The position numbers and the translations under genes are program-made. Source: Gammaproteobacteria bacterium (GTDB lineage: Bacteria > Pseudomonadota > Gammaproteobacteria > GCA-001735895). Taken from it: a stretch of 64,000 nucleotides of DNA. Location: positions 1-64,000 of the forward strand of contig JAAEMR010000257.1 in assembly GCA_024225395.1 (NCBI GenBank). The letters run 5' to 3'. Positions 29,755 through 40,511 of the stretch are shown piece by piece. The first letter of the stretch is position 1. Every line of letters starts with the position of its first letter. The notes under the pieces are model-generated. The model did no database searches and was not told the DNA's origin. It saw only the letters and a list, made by a program, of their open reading frames with translations.

Positions 29755-31923
29755 TTAAAACACATCAACATTTGCTCTATCAGGCTGAGAGTTTATAACC
29801 ATTTTGCTAGCATCGTTATGACAATTCTGCTGCAACAGTTGATGAATTTCATCAGCAGGTAAAGGTTTTGAAAAGTAATATCCCTGAATTAATTTACAGC
29901 CCATGGCTTTCAAACGATTCAACTGATCGCTTTCTTCCACTCCTTCTGCAATGAGATTCATGTCAAAATCTCTCGCCAGTAACATCATGGTTTTTACCAA
30001 CCGCAAGCCTTTTCCTTCAGCTCCCATATCCTGAACAAAGTCTTTATCAATCTTTAATGTATCAAAGTCAAATTCATGTAAGTAGGTTAAAGAGCTGTAG
30101 CCTTTACCAAAATCATCAACACTAATCTCAATACCCATCTCCTGCAATTCATCAATCACTTTTCCACTTTTTTCACGGTTTATAATGACAGCCGTTTCAG
30201 TCACTTCACAATGTAACTGTTTTGCATTAAAGCGGGTTTCAGACAGGATATTTTTAATATTCTTTGCAATGTCACCTTGAACTAAATGGTTGCCTGAAAG
30301 ATTTACTGCAACAATAAATGGATGACCGTTCCCAAACTCAAGATTCCATTCTCTGACTGAAGTGCAGGCCTGTTTCATCACCCAGCTCTCAATTTCATAG
30401 ATAAATCCGGTATCTTCGGCAACCGGGATAAATACATCAGGGGGTATCATGCCAAGTTCAGGGTGTTTCCAGCGCAACAAAGCCTCAAAACCATAAATAC
30501 TGTTTTTACTGATATCAATAACTGGCTGGTAGTAAACATAAAACTGCTTTTTTTCTAGCGCAAAACGCAAATCATTTTCCATTTGCATAACTTGTTTAGC
30601 TTTCTCATGCATATCCCTATTGAATATATCGATTCTTCCCCTACCGCTTTCTTTGGCCCGGTAAAGTGCAATATCTGAATCTCGTAACATATCTTCTGCA
30701 CTGGTATAAACATGATTGTTTAAACAAACACCTATACTGGCATTCACAAAAACCTCACCAAAGTCAGTAGCAAAAGAACGGGTTAGAGACTCGAGAATTC
30801 GTTCAGCAATCAACACTGCTTCTCTCAACCCATCAACGCCGTCTAACAGAAAAGTAAATTCATCACCTCCTATTCGTGCAACACTATCAGCAGGGCGAAG
30901 AACATGGCTTAACCGTTCTGCTACTTTAATTAATAAACTGTCTCCTGCCTGGTGTCCGTAGCTATCATTTATATTTTTAAACCTGTCCAGATCAAGAAAA
31001 CAAACTGCAAAGTTATAATCGGGTTCACGTGCCGAACGGTTCACAGCATGTTCAAGTCTATCGGTGAATAAAAGCCGGTTAGGCAGACTGGTCAAACTAT
31101 CATGTACCGCATCATGCTCCAGCTTTGTTAATAATTTAACGAGGTCCCGTTGTCTGGCGCGTGCAAAATGAGTAAACAATATTATTGAGAAAAGTGCTAA
31201 CAACCAGATAACCGAATGTGTAACCCACATCCCCTGGGCAGTTTTAGCTGCTGCAGAAAAATATGGGCTGAGAGGAATAGAGACACTGACCCCGCCACGT
31301 AAATCACCGTCTTTAAAACCCAGAAAACCATGACACTTCACACAGCCTTCCGTCATAAACATCGGTTTCATAAAACGTAAGAAAGGCTGACCCTGTATCA
31401 TCGTTTCTTCAACGACCTCAGTAGTTCCATTCTCAAACAAAGTCAGTGCTTCAAGCTCCCACTCATCCGGTTTATTGGCCGAGTTAATTTGCACTTTTCC
31501 AGTGAGGCTCCCCTTGATGCCATAGGTTTTTTCAAACTGCTCAGCTATCTGGGACATTATATATGCCCCGTTCATCAGCGTGAGTTTAGTACCATCAGTG
31601 GTAGTTACATCCCTGTGTGGTAAATGGGCAAGAAAGGGATTTGGAGGTGTTCTGCTATCAGGTTTAACGTAGACACCACCATGGCGTGAGGCCCACCGAC
31701 GTAGAGCAGCATCTTTGTTCCAGAAAGATTTTGCTTCAGCAGTCGCCAGATTGATTTTTTCCTGATTAAGGTTGGTTATATTCCAGTACAGAGAAAAGCC
31801 AATAAAAAAAGTTACCAGAATTGACACCATTATGGCGGTGAAAAATGTTGAAGATTTGACAAACCGATTCCTGGTAGTCTCAGTCCCACTCATTAATGTC
31901 AATACCTGATTCTCAGCATCCAT
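29755..31923 (-). CDS. DUF3365 (haem-site) sensor with GGDEF and EAL domains
   Basis: A 722-aa membrane protein. TM1 lies at about residues 27-48. The periplasmic part (about 50-230) is a DUF3365/Tll0287-like domain with a c-type haem motif GCVKCHGF near residue 193. TM2 (VTHSVIWLLALFSIILFTHF) leads into a GGDEF domain (IGGDEFTFLLDG, intact) and an EAL domain (FEALLRWKHPELG, CEVTETAVI, DDFGKGYSSLTYLHEFDF, IAEGVEE). It is therefore likely a redox- or gas-sensing protein that tunes c-di-GMP. It converges on glnN with a shared terminator. The ligand at the haem cannot be told from sequence. Confidence 0.92.
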   Translation of the reverse strand: MDAENQVLTLMSGTETTRNRFVKSSTFFTAIMVSILVTFFIGFSLYWNITNLNQEKINLATAEAKSFWNKDAALRRWASRHGGVYVKPDSRTPPNPFLAHLPHRDVTTTDGTKLTLMNGAYIMSQIAEQFEKTYGIKGSLTGKVQINSANKPDEWELEALTLFENGTTEVVEETMIQGQPFLRFMKPMFMTEGCVKCHGFLGFKDGDLRGGVSVSIPLSPYFSAAAKTAQGMWVTHSVIWLLALFSIILFTHFARARQRDLVKLLTKLEHDAVHDSLTSLPNRLLFTDRLEHAVNRSAREPDYNFAVCFLDLDRFKNINDSYGHQAGDSLLIKVAERLSHVLRPADSVARIGGDEFTFLLDGVDGLREAVLIAERILESLTRSFATDFGEVFVNASIGVCLNNHVYTSAEDMLRDSDIALYRAKESGRGRIDIFNRDMHEKAKQVMQMENDLRFALEKKQFYVYYQPVIDISKNSIYGFEALLRWKHPELGMIPPDVFIPVAEDTGFIYEIESWVMKQACTSVREWNLEFGNGHPFIVAVNLSGNHLVQGDIAKNIKNILSETRFNAKQLHCEVTETAVIINREKSGKVIDELQEMGIEISVDDFGKGYSSLTYLHEFDFDTLKIDKDFVQDMGAEGKGLRLVKTMMLLARDFDMNLIAEGVEESDQLNRLKAMGCKLIQGYYFSKPLPADEIHQLLQQNCHNDASKMVINSQPDRANVDVF

Positions 31924-32257
31924 TTTTCTAAACTTAATTTGTATCTAACTTATATAGCTTAAAAATATATAAAAAATTACATTAACTGCCATTAAGTTAA
32001 TTTAAGTTTATGTTTTTTAAGATTTTATTATCTGGTTGAATTTGACGACTATGAAACATGATCCCCTCATTATAATTTTTTCAAATAAAAACCCCTTTAA
32101 AAATTGCTAAATGCATTGAAAACAGGTGGTTATCTATTATTTTTTATGGCTAAAGCATCAACAAGTTTATTCATAGACTGAATTAATATTTTTAAATTTT
32201 TCCGGTTTTCTTATTAATGAACCCATAAACTTTAAGACTGTCACATGGATGCCCTAA
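31924..32257. other. 334-bp AT-rich divergent promoter region
   Basis: Very AT-rich spacer between the haem-site GGDEF-EAL gene and the aminotransferase gene. I found no RNA gene, inverted repeat or sigma-54 motif. It presumably holds both promoters. Confidence 0.5.
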
Positions 32258-33547
32258 ATGAATACAGATGTTTCTACTGATCACCGGATAGCGTTATCAG
32301 CTGCTCTACAAAATGTACCAAAATCTGCCACTCTTGCGATTAATGAAAAAAGTAAGCAACTGCAATTAGAAGGTAAAGATGTTATTCGACTAGGACTTGG
32401 ACAGTCGCCCTTCCCTGTTCCTGACATCATGCTACAAAGTTTGAGGGAATATGTTTCGGCCAAAGATTATATGGCTGTTCAGGGATACCTGCCTTTGCGA
32501 GAAGCAATCACTGCATTTATCAATAGAACAGAACAGCTAAGTCGTAAAGCTGAAGATGTCATCATCGGGCCAGGCAGTAAGGAGCTTCTTTTCGGGTTAC
32601 AAATGGTTATGGATTGCGATCTGGTATTACCCTCCCCTTGCTGGGTATCTTACGAACCTCAGGCAAGATTACTGGGTAAGACAGTACATTGGCTAGCTTG
32701 TCGAGCCGAAGATGGCTGGAAATTAACAGCAGAAAGTCTTGAAGAGCACTGTAAAAAACATACCACCAAACAACAGCTTTTAATTCTGAACAGTCCGAAT
32801 AATCCAAGCGGAGCGTGCTTTACTGAACAGGAACTTATCGCTTTGGCCGATGTTGCTAAAAAATATAATCTGTACATTCTATCTGATGAAATTTACAGCG
32901 AACTTCACTACCAGGGACAACACCAGTCAATTGCACGATATTATCCACAGGGAACCATTATCAGTAACGGAATTAGTAAATGGGCAGGAGCAGGAGGATG
33001 GCGACTGGGTTTTTTCATCTTTCCCCAAAACCTGAAGCCTATTTTAAAATTAATGATTGTGTTAGCCAGTGAAACCTTTACCTCGGTCAGCGCTCCAATT
33101 CAAATGGCTTCTATCTGCGCATTTGAAAAGCCACCCGAAATGGTAAGCTATATTCATGCCTGTCGAAAAATCATGCAATCTATAGGTATCAATTTCAGTC
33201 AGCGGTTAAATCAACAACAGATCCAGACTGTTGAACCTTCAGGTGGCTTTTATAACCTGGTAGATTTTTCAACATTCGAGCAAAAGCTTGCTGCAAATGG
33301 AATTCATAATGCTAACCAGCTCAGCCAGAAAATGCTTGAAGAGACAGGTATTGCCGGCTTACCCGGGAAAGATTTTGGTTTACAGCAGGGGCTGTTAATG
33401 CGCCTGGCATTTGTAGATTTTGACAGCAGTTCATTACTTCGACAGGTTATCAAAGATCCTGACATTGTTCTGAACTCTGAAACCACTGAACTCAGGCGCC
33501 TTTTTTCTGCTGCTGAACGTATGGGTAACTGGCTGCATAACCTTTAA
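32258..33547 (+). CDS. Class I/II PLP-dependent aminotransferase
   Basis: A 429-aa fold-type I aminotransferase. Recognisable features are the N-terminal IRLGLGQSPFPVPD, LNSPNNPSGACFTEQEL (conserved NPxNPxG-type loop), ILSDEIYSELHY (Asp and Tyr that bind PLP) and SNGISKWAGAGGWRLGFF with the PLP lysine at residue 241. The C-terminal Arg in GLLMRLAFVDFD fits the alpha-carboxylate-binding arginine. The overall form is close to aspartate-type aminotransferases, but substrate preference is not deducible. It precedes the NAD-GDH gene by 121 bp on the same strand, suggesting a joint role in amino-acid/glutamate turnover. Confidence 0.88.
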   Translation: MNTDVSTDHRIALSAALQNVPKSATLAINEKSKQLQLEGKDVIRLGLGQSPFPVPDIMLQSLREYVSAKDYMAVQGYLPLREAITAFINRTEQLSRKAEDVIIGPGSKELLFGLQMVMDCDLVLPSPCWVSYEPQARLLGKTVHWLACRAEDGWKLTAESLEEHCKKHTTKQQLLILNSPNNPSGACFTEQELIALADVAKKYNLYILSDEIYSELHYQGQHQSIARYYPQGTIISNGISKWAGAGGWRLGFFIFPQNLKPILKLMIVLASETFTSVSAPIQMASICAFEKPPEMVSYIHACRKIMQSIGINFSQRLNQQQIQTVEPSGGFYNLVDFSTFEQKLAANGIHNANQLSQKMLEETGIAGLPGKDFGLQQGLLMRLAFVDFDSSSLLRQVIKDPDIVLNSETTELRRLFSAAERMGNWLHNL

Positions 33548-33668
33548 CTCGAACCCTGAGAACACTTGTGCTCATAGTCGAATAAATATTAAAGAACTTT
33601 CAACATAAAGATTCCTACATGCTAAGCTTTTAAATAACAATAAAATTATACCTCTAGCAAAGTACAGT

Positions 33669-36600
33669 ATGAATATTAACTGGATTAAAGACCTGGAAAA
33701 TCATATTAATGATTCAGAAGTCTCAGAATTTTTACAGGGAAAAGATTTAAACCTTATATTTCCACGTGGTTATCGCGACGACTTCCAGATCATTGATGCC
33801 TATGAAGATTTCATAAAAATAAGTCATTTGGTAAAGCTACAGGCTTTACAGGTCAAATTAACGGATAACAGCCAGGCTAAACAATTTTATATCAAACTCT
33901 ATTCACTTGATAAGGCCGTTACGCTTTCTCAGTCCATGTCTATTCTGGAGTCAATGGGTCTGGAAGTTTTGCTGGAAAAACCCTATCAATTAAAAGTTGA
34001 TGGCCATTATGTCTGGCTACATCACTTTACCTTGCAAAGATGTCATGACTTATGTGCTTATGATCATGGCAAAATGCCTCGTTATTTTAGAGAACTGTTT
34101 ATATCGGTGTGGAATAATGAAACCGAAAATGATAACTTCAATCAGTTGCTTTTTTCGACCTGTTTAAAGAAAAATAACATCGCTATCCTCAGAGCCTATA
34201 CCGCTTATTTGAATCAGGTCAATTTTCCTTACAGCCAGGCATTGATCATAGAAACATTAAATGCCCACCCATTAATCACTTTAAAATTTATTAAATTATT
34301 CCTGTATAAATTTGACCCGGAAAAAAATCTGCATGAAAAGTATACAAAAGCTCACGCAGAGTACCTCGATTTATTAAATGATATCGAGTCACTGGATCAG
34401 GATTTAATATTCAAACGCTTCCTGAATCTGATTGAAGCAACGGTTAGAACCAATTATTTTCAACCTTCTCAACAGAATAATGCTTACATCAGTTTTAAAT
34501 TAGAATCCGCTAAAGTAACAAAGCTACCTCACCCCCATCCCCTGTATGAAATTTTTGTCTACAGTTCTCGCTTCGAAGGTATTCATTTACGCGGTGGCAA
34601 AGTTGCACGCGGTGGATTGCGCTGGTCTGATCGCAAAGAAGACTACCGGACTGAAGTATTAGGCTTGATGAAAGCGCAAATGGTCAAAAATGCCGTGATA
34701 GTGCCTGCAGGTTCTAAAGGCGGTTTTATCACTAAACAAACTGTGGGGCTCAACCGCGACGATACGTTCGAAGAAGTAAAAACCTGTTATCAGTTATATA
34801 TTCATGCACTGATTGAATTAACAGATAACTTAATCGCAGGTAAGGTACAAAAACCACTGTTAACAAGACTCCATGATCAGGATGATCCGTATCTGGTTGT
34901 AGCTGCTGACAAAGGCACAGCTACTTTCTCTGATATTGCAAATACCGTCTCCGAATCTCACAATTTCTGGTTACAGGATGCTTTTGCCTCAGGCGGTTCT
35001 GCCGGCTATGACCATAAAGTCATGGGCATAACAGCTCGCGGTGCCTGGGAATCGGTCAAAAGACATTTTCGGGGTATGGGTAAAAATATACAGACCGAAA
35101 AATTCACTGTACTGGGCATAGGTGATATGTCAGGAGATGTTTTTGGTAATGGCATGCTGTTATCTCCTGCTATACAGTTAGTAGCCGCATTTAATCATAT
35201 GCATATCTTCATCGACCCTTCCCCCGATATCGAAGCCAGTTACCAGGAAAGACAGCGATTATTCGTATTACCCCATTCAAGCTGGACTGATTATAAGAAA
35301 AGTTTGATCAGTAAAGGGGGTGGAATATTTAGCCGTAAATTGAAAAAAATTCCAATGTCGGCTCAGATGAAGTCTCTCACCGGTAGCAGTTCAAGTTACC
35401 TGACACCCGATGAACTGATCAGGCTATTACTTAAATCACAGGTTGACCTGTTGTGGAATGGGGGCATTGGCACCTATGTAAAAGCCACTACAGAAAGCAA
35501 TGAACAGGTAAAAGACAAAACCAACGATTCATTAAGAATCAATGGGTTAGAGCTTAAAGCTAAAGTTATAGGCGAAGGTGGAAATCTGGGCTTTACTCAA
35601 CTGGGTCGTATAGAATACGCTAAAAAAGGCGGCCTGATTTACACTGATTCAATCGATAATTCAGCAGGTGTTGACTGTTCTGACCATGAGGTAAATCTTA
35701 AGATAATGCTTTCTCAGCTTGTAATAAATGGCGAGTTGAGTATGCAGGATAGAAATACACTGCTTTCTGATATGACAGATGATATCGCTCATTTATGCCT
35801 ACAGAATAATTACGACCAGACTCAAATTATTGACATAGTGCTATCAAGGTCATCCAGATTAATGCACGAACATAATCGATTTATCCGTCACCTGGAAAGC
35901 ACTAAAGTACTAAATCGTAAAATTGAGTTTCTACCTTACGAAGATGCCATCACAGAACGTAACTCACAAAACCAGGGCCTGTATGGCCCCGAACTATGTA
36001 TTCTTTTATCCTACAGTAAACTCACCTACAAAGAGGCTCTGCTGTCTTCAAATTTAGCCGACGAACCTTTCTTTGATAAAACCTTACTGGATTACTTCCC
36101 TGTCAGCATTCAACAAAAATACAAAAATGAAATTCTGGCTCATCCACTTAAACGTGAGATTATCGCAACCCAGTTGAGCAACCAGGTCATTAACCAGATT
36201 GGCCCGGGCTTTGGTTTTAGAATGCGCGAAGAAACCGGAGCCAACCTCGTTAGTATTGCAAAAGCCTATGCTATCTGTAAAAAAGTTTTCTGCACCGATA
36301 ATTTATGGAAAGAGATTCAACAACTGGACAATCAGGTTAATGAGCAAAATAGGTATGCCAGTTTTCGGATGGTAAGTGGTTTCCTGGAACGTTCTATCAG
36401 TTGGTTACTACGAAACCACCCTGCACATATGGACGTAGAGCGCTTGATAAAACGTTATGCAAATGATTCTACCCGGTTGCGTAAAGTGATACCTCATGCA
36501 CTCGCCGGACAGGCCAGAAAAACCTACACAAGCACTAAACGACAACTGCTTAAACAGAAGTTCCCTGAACATATCGCAAAGGAACTTGCTGAAATCAGCA

Positions 36601-37007
36601 TTCTTGCTTCATCTTTTGACATAATAGAAATCAAGATATCCCAGCGTTCTAATACAGAAAATACGGCACGCCTGTTTTTTGCACTGTCAGAAAGGCTCCA
36701 GCTTAACTGGATAAGACAGCAAATTTCAGAAACCAATATTCGTAATCACTGGCACCAACTCGCTATTGCCAACATGAGAAATGAGTTACACAGAACACAG
36801 CGTCAACTCACAGAGTTAATATTACAGTCTGTAAAAAATAAACGTCATACAACTAAAGCTCTGAAACAATGGATGCATAAATATGACTATGCCATCAGGC
36901 GTTATGAGCAGATGCTCAGTGAATTACAGGCATTGAGAAAACTCGATTTCACCATGGCCAGTGTGGCTGTATTTGAAGTTAGACGACTTTTATCTCTAAC
37001 CCCATAA
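33669..37007 (+). CDS. NAD-specific glutamate dehydrogenase, short form
   Basis: A 1112-aa protein matching the Bac_GDH (NAD-GDH) family, which oxidises glutamate to 2-oxoglutarate and ammonium. The catalytic core is clear: FEGIHLRGGKVARGGLRWSD, LMKAQMVKNAVIVPAGSKGGF with the catalytic lysine near residue 338, LQDAFASGGSAGYDHKVMG, GIGDMSGDVFGNGML and WNGGIGTYVK. Classical bacterial NAD-GDH has about 1600 residues. Here about 450-500 N-terminal residues (the ACT-like regulatory part) are missing, and the 121-bp gap upstream has no room for them, so this is a short form, not a broken gene. The C-terminal helical domain is present. It probably works catabolically. Confidence 0.9.
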   Translation: MNINWIKDLENHINDSEVSEFLQGKDLNLIFPRGYRDDFQIIDAYEDFIKISHLVKLQALQVKLTDNSQAKQFYIKLYSLDKAVTLSQSMSILESMGLEVLLEKPYQLKVDGHYVWLHHFTLQRCHDLCAYDHGKMPRYFRELFISVWNNETENDNFNQLLFSTCLKKNNIAILRAYTAYLNQVNFPYSQALIIETLNAHPLITLKFIKLFLYKFDPEKNLHEKYTKAHAEYLDLLNDIESLDQDLIFKRFLNLIEATVRTNYFQPSQQNNAYISFKLESAKVTKLPHPHPLYEIFVYSSRFEGIHLRGGKVARGGLRWSDRKEDYRTEVLGLMKAQMVKNAVIVPAGSKGGFITKQTVGLNRDDTFEEVKTCYQLYIHALIELTDNLIAGKVQKPLLTRLHDQDDPYLVVAADKGTATFSDIANTVSESHNFWLQDAFASGGSAGYDHKVMGITARGAWESVKRHFRGMGKNIQTEKFTVLGIGDMSGDVFGNGMLLSPAIQLVAAFNHMHIFIDPSPDIEASYQERQRLFVLPHSSWTDYKKSLISKGGGIFSRKLKKIPMSAQMKSLTGSSSSYLTPDELIRLLLKSQVDLLWNGGIGTYVKATTESNEQVKDKTNDSLRINGLELKAKVIGEGGNLGFTQLGRIEYAKKGGLIYTDSIDNSAGVDCSDHEVNLKIMLSQLVINGELSMQDRNTLLSDMTDDIAHLCLQNNYDQTQIIDIVLSRSSRLMHEHNRFIRHLESTKVLNRKIEFLPYEDAITERNSQNQGLYGPELCILLSYSKLTYKEALLSSNLADEPFFDKTLLDYFPVSIQQKYKNEILAHPLKREIIATQLSNQVINQIGPGFGFRMREETGANLVSIAKAYAICKKVFCTDNLWKEIQQLDNQVNEQNRYASFRMVSGFLERSISWLLRNHPAHMDVERLIKRYANDSTRLRKVIPHALAGQARKTYTSTKRQLLKQKFPEHIAKELAEISILASSFDIIEIKISQRSNTENTARLFFALSERLQLNWIRQQISETNIRNHWHQLAIANMRNELHRTQRQLTELILQSVKNKRHTTKALKQWMHKYDYAIRRYEQMLSELQALRKLDFTMASVAVFEVRRLLSLTP

Positions 37008-37033
37008 ATTAACGTTTAGCATATAAAACTGAG

Positions 37034-37050
37034 GGTGCTATATGCGCACC
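37034..37050. terminator. Weak hairpin between NAD-GDH and ATL genes
   Basis: GGTGC / GCACC with a seven-base loop between the convergent gene ends. The stem is only five base pairs and lacks a T-run, so a terminator role is doubtful. Confidence 0.3.
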
Positions 37051-37057
37051 ACAGTGT

Positions 37058-37402
37058 TTAAAACTCAAGCTCCATCAGCTCCCCTAAACCGGGGCTCCAA
37101 CCAAAATCTTTGAGTTTAACCCGGTTATTCAACACCACCACGCCTTCTTCCTGTAGCAAACCCTTCTGTCGTTCAGCCTGTAATGACCCGGCCGGGAAAG
37201 CAAGCTGACCATTACTTTTTAAAATTCGATACCAGGGTACCTCCAGTTCATCAGGAGCATATTGCATCACTTTACCAACCAGCCGCGCTCGCCCGGGTAA
37301 ACCGGCTAAATCGGCAACAAAGCCATAACAGCTGACTTTACCAACTGGCACTTTACACACTGTTTTCCAGATTTTTTCAGCTTTTAAAGTATCAAATACC
37401 AT
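37058..37402 (-). CDS. Alkyltransferase-like protein (ATL)
   Basis: A 114-aa member of the MGMT fold. The segment VPVGKVSCYGFVADLAGLPGRARLVG is the DNA-binding helix-turn-helix with the arginine finger. The active-site PCHRV of true methyltransferases is replaced by PWYRIL, with Trp at about residue 56 in place of the reactive Cys. Such ATL proteins bind O6-alkylguanine without repairing it and direct lesions to nucleotide excision repair. It has its own promoter region, divergent from the M48 gene. Confidence 0.9.
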   Translation of the reverse strand: MVFDTLKAEKIWKTVCKVPVGKVSCYGFVADLAGLPGRARLVGKVMQYAPDELEVPWYRILKSNGQLAFPAGSLQAERQKGLLQEEGVVVLNNRVKLKDFGWSPGLGELMELEF

Positions 37403-37513
37403 GATTTAAATGTTTCATTACTCGAATATTTAAAATAATTACCTGATTTAGCCTCTCATTTAATGAACTTGTCTGTTATCTTATCACCTGATATTTATTA
37501 CCCGAAACTTGTT

Positions 37514-38305
37514 ATGACCCCCCGTTATTTGAAATTTTTCACTACAGTTATTATCTTAACGCTTGTTTCTGCCTGTGCGACAAATATAGCAGGACGCAAA
37601 CAGTTTATGCTAGTTTCAGAAAGCAGTGCAATCGAATCGTCTAGACAGGCTTATATCAATACTCTCGAGCCATTTAAAAAGGAAGGTAAGCTAGATAATA
37701 ATTCTGCCATGGTTCAACGAGTCAATAGCATTACCGCTAAACTTATTCAACAGGCCAAAATTATTCGTCCTGGTACTAAAAAATGGCAATGGAGCGTTAA
37801 AATAATTGATGACCCGAAAACCATCAACGCCTGGTGTATGGCGGGTGGAAAAATGGCTATCTATACTGGGCTGATTAACCAGCTAAAGGCTACAGATGAT
37901 GAAATAGCACAGGTGATGGGACATGAAATTTCTCATGCCCTGGCCAATCACACCGCTGAACGTATGTCAGTAGCGATGGCCAGTGACCTGGCAATCAACC
38001 TGTATAATAGTTCCATCGGAGAATCATCCGGCACAACATCTCTGGCAACTGCAGCTGCCCAGGTGGCATTGAAACTACCTAATAGCAGAACATCCGAGTC
38101 AGAAGCCGATATGATTGGAATAGAACTCGCCGCAAAAGCTGGGTTTAACCCGAATGCAGCCGTCACTTTATGGCAGAAAATGGCAAAAGCCGGTGGTGGA
38201 TCCAGTCTAGAATTTTTGAGTACTCACCCGTCACCTAAAAACAGGGAACAGGCATTAAAGAAAGCAATCCCTAAAATGATGCCCTATTATCAGTCAGCAA
38301 AATAA
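37514..38305 (+). CDS. M48-family metalloprotease, lipoprotein
   Basis: A 263-aa zinc metalloprotease of the M48 (Oma1/LoiP/YcaL-like) group. I chose the ATG at 37514 because it gives a lipoprotein signal (FFTTVIILTLVSACATN, lipobox VSAC); an ATG at 37463 adds 17 residues that break the signal. The zinc site is MGHEISHALANH (HExxH near residue 137), with the third ligand in SESEADMIGIELAAKAG. A final STHPSPKNREQALKKAI is typical. It is expected at the outer-membrane periplasmic face, where related enzymes remove misassembled membrane proteins. It converges on dapB with only 13 bases between them. Confidence 0.9.
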   Translation: MTPRYLKFFTTVIILTLVSACATNIAGRKQFMLVSESSAIESSRQAYINTLEPFKKEGKLDNNSAMVQRVNSITAKLIQQAKIIRPGTKKWQWSVKIIDDPKTINAWCMAGGKMAIYTGLINQLKATDDEIAQVMGHEISHALANHTAERMSVAMASDLAINLYNSSIGESSGTTSLATAAAQVALKLPNSRTSESEADMIGIELAAKAGFNPNAAVTLWQKMAKAGGGSSLEFLSTHPSPKNREQALKKAIPKMMPYYQSAK

Positions 38306-38318
38306 AAAGATAATTTAC

Positions 38319-39128
<810 letters not shown>

Positions 39129-39149
39129 TCAAATGTTCTGTAATAATTT

Positions 39150-39287
39150 TTATCACAAAGAGCACGAAGGGTTTGATAAAAATGAATAAGGACTAATGAG
39201 TTTTAACCTGTTTCATTCACGTATAATTTAAGGCTAATAATATTTGAGCCCTTAATTACTCTTCGTGTTCTTCGTGGTGAAATGTTT
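39150..39287. repeat. CACGAAG inverted-repeat element, copy C (dnaJ-dapB gap)
   Basis: The left arm (39152-39170) reads ATCACAAAGAGCACGAAGG. The right arm (39258-39287) on the opposite strand gives CATTTCACCACGAAGAACAC followed by GAAGAG. It fills nearly all of the dnaJ-dapB gap, its right end touching the dnaJ stop codon. The arms are more diverged than in copy B. Confidence 0.7.
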
Positions 39288-40414
39288 TAAGACTTCATAT
39301 CCTCAAAGAATTTTTTAACACCATCCATCCAGCTGTTTTCATTCGGGCTATGTTTCTTGACTGACTTACCCATGGAGTCAGCAAACTGTTCTAATAACTC
39401 TTTCTGATCTTTATTCAATTTAACAGGTGTCTCAACAATAACTCTACAAATTAAATCGCCTATCGGTCCACCACGAACAGGTTTCACACCCTTTCCACGC
39501 ATCCGAAACAATTTATGAGATTGTGTGCCCGCTGGAATTTTCAGCTTCAGGCGACCATTTAAACTCGGTACTTCAAGTTCACCACCAAGCGCAGCAATAA
39601 CAATACTGATCGGAACATCACAGTAAAGATCAGCATTGTCTCTTTCAAATATTGAGTGAGCTTTTACTCTCATCTGAACATACAAATCACCCGGAGGTGC
39701 ACCGCGCTCACCCAGATCACCTTCACCGCTGAGACGTATTCTATCGCCATTATCAACACCCGCTGGAACTTCAACCGAGAGTGATTTGTAATGTTTAACC
39801 TGACCTTCACCATGACAGGAATTACAGGGATCTTTGATGACCTGCCCAGTACCTCGACAGGCAGGACATGTTTGCTGAACAGAGAAGAAACCCTGTTGCA
39901 TTCTTACCTGGCCATGACCGGCACAGGTTGTACAGGTTTCAGGAGATGAACCTTTTTTAGCACCTGTTCCTGCACAATCAGTACAGGTTTTGTGTGTAGG
40001 TACTTTGATTTTTACTGTGGTACCGGCTACGGCATCTTCCAGGTTGAGTTCCAGGTTGTACTGAAGATCAGCACCTTTGCGAACACGTTGGCCACCGCCA
40101 CCACCGCTAAAAATATCACCGAAGATATCACTAAATGCATCCCCAAAACCGCCACCACCGAATCCACCACCGCCACCGGCCTGTTGATTCACACCGGCAT
40201 GACCAAACTGGTCATAAGCAGCTCGTTTTTGTGAATCCGTTAAAACTTCGTAGGCTTCCTTGGCTTCCTTGAATTTATGTTCAGTTTCCTCATCACCATC
40301 GGTATTGCGATCAGGGTGATATTTCATTGCCAGGCGACGAAATGCCTTTTTCATTTCAGCACTTGAAGCCGTCTTACTCACCCCAAGGACTTCGTAATAA
40401 TCTCTTTGCGACAT
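39287..40414 (-). CDS. dnaJ: Chaperone DnaJ
   Basis: The Hsp40 co-chaperone that stimulates DnaK ATPase and presents clients. The J-domain (residues 1-70) has the HPD motif in [13 protein letters not shown] Gly-rich linker ([15 protein letters not shown]) follows, then the zinc domain with four CxxCxGxG-type repeats ([32 protein letters not shown]) and the C-terminal client domains. The 375-aa length is normal. It lies 97 bases after dnaK, with a hairpin between them. Confidence 0.98.
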   Translation of the reverse strand: MSQRDYYEVLGVSKTASSAEMKKAFRRLAMKYHPDRNTDGDEETEHKFKEAKEAYEVLTDSQKRAAYDQFGHAGVNQQAGGGGGFGGGGFGDAFSDIFGDIFSGGGGGQRVRKGADLQYNLELNLEDAVAGTTVKIKVPTHKTCTDCAGTGAKKGSSPETCTTCAGHGQVRMQQGFFSVQQTCPACRGTGQVIKDPCNSCHGEGQVKHYKSLSVEVPAGVDNGDRIRLSGEGDLGERGAPPGDLYVQMRVKAHSIFERDNADLYCDVPISIVIAALGGELEVPSLNGRLKLKIPAGTQSHKLFRMRGKGVKPVRGGPIGDLICRVIVETPVKLNKDQKELLEQFADSMGKSVKKHSPNENSWMDGVKKFFEDMKS

Positions 40415-40456
40415 AATATATTTCTATTCAATTTTCTTCAGCATTTAAACGCAAGA

Positions 40457-40486
40457 AGCGGACGAATGTTTTCACACTCGCCCGCT
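40457..40486 (-). other. Stem-loop between dnaK and dnaJ
   Basis: On the transcribed minus strand a 13-bp stem (AGCGGGCGAGTGT / ACATTCGTCCGCT with two G-U pairs) is capped by a GAAA tetraloop, a stable GNRA hairpin. No T-run follows, so mRNA processing or 3' protection of dnaK mRNA is more likely than termination. It could set the DnaK:DnaJ ratio. Confidence 0.6.
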
Positions 40487-40511
40487 ATGGGATCGTTAAA
40501 GCTATTAACTT

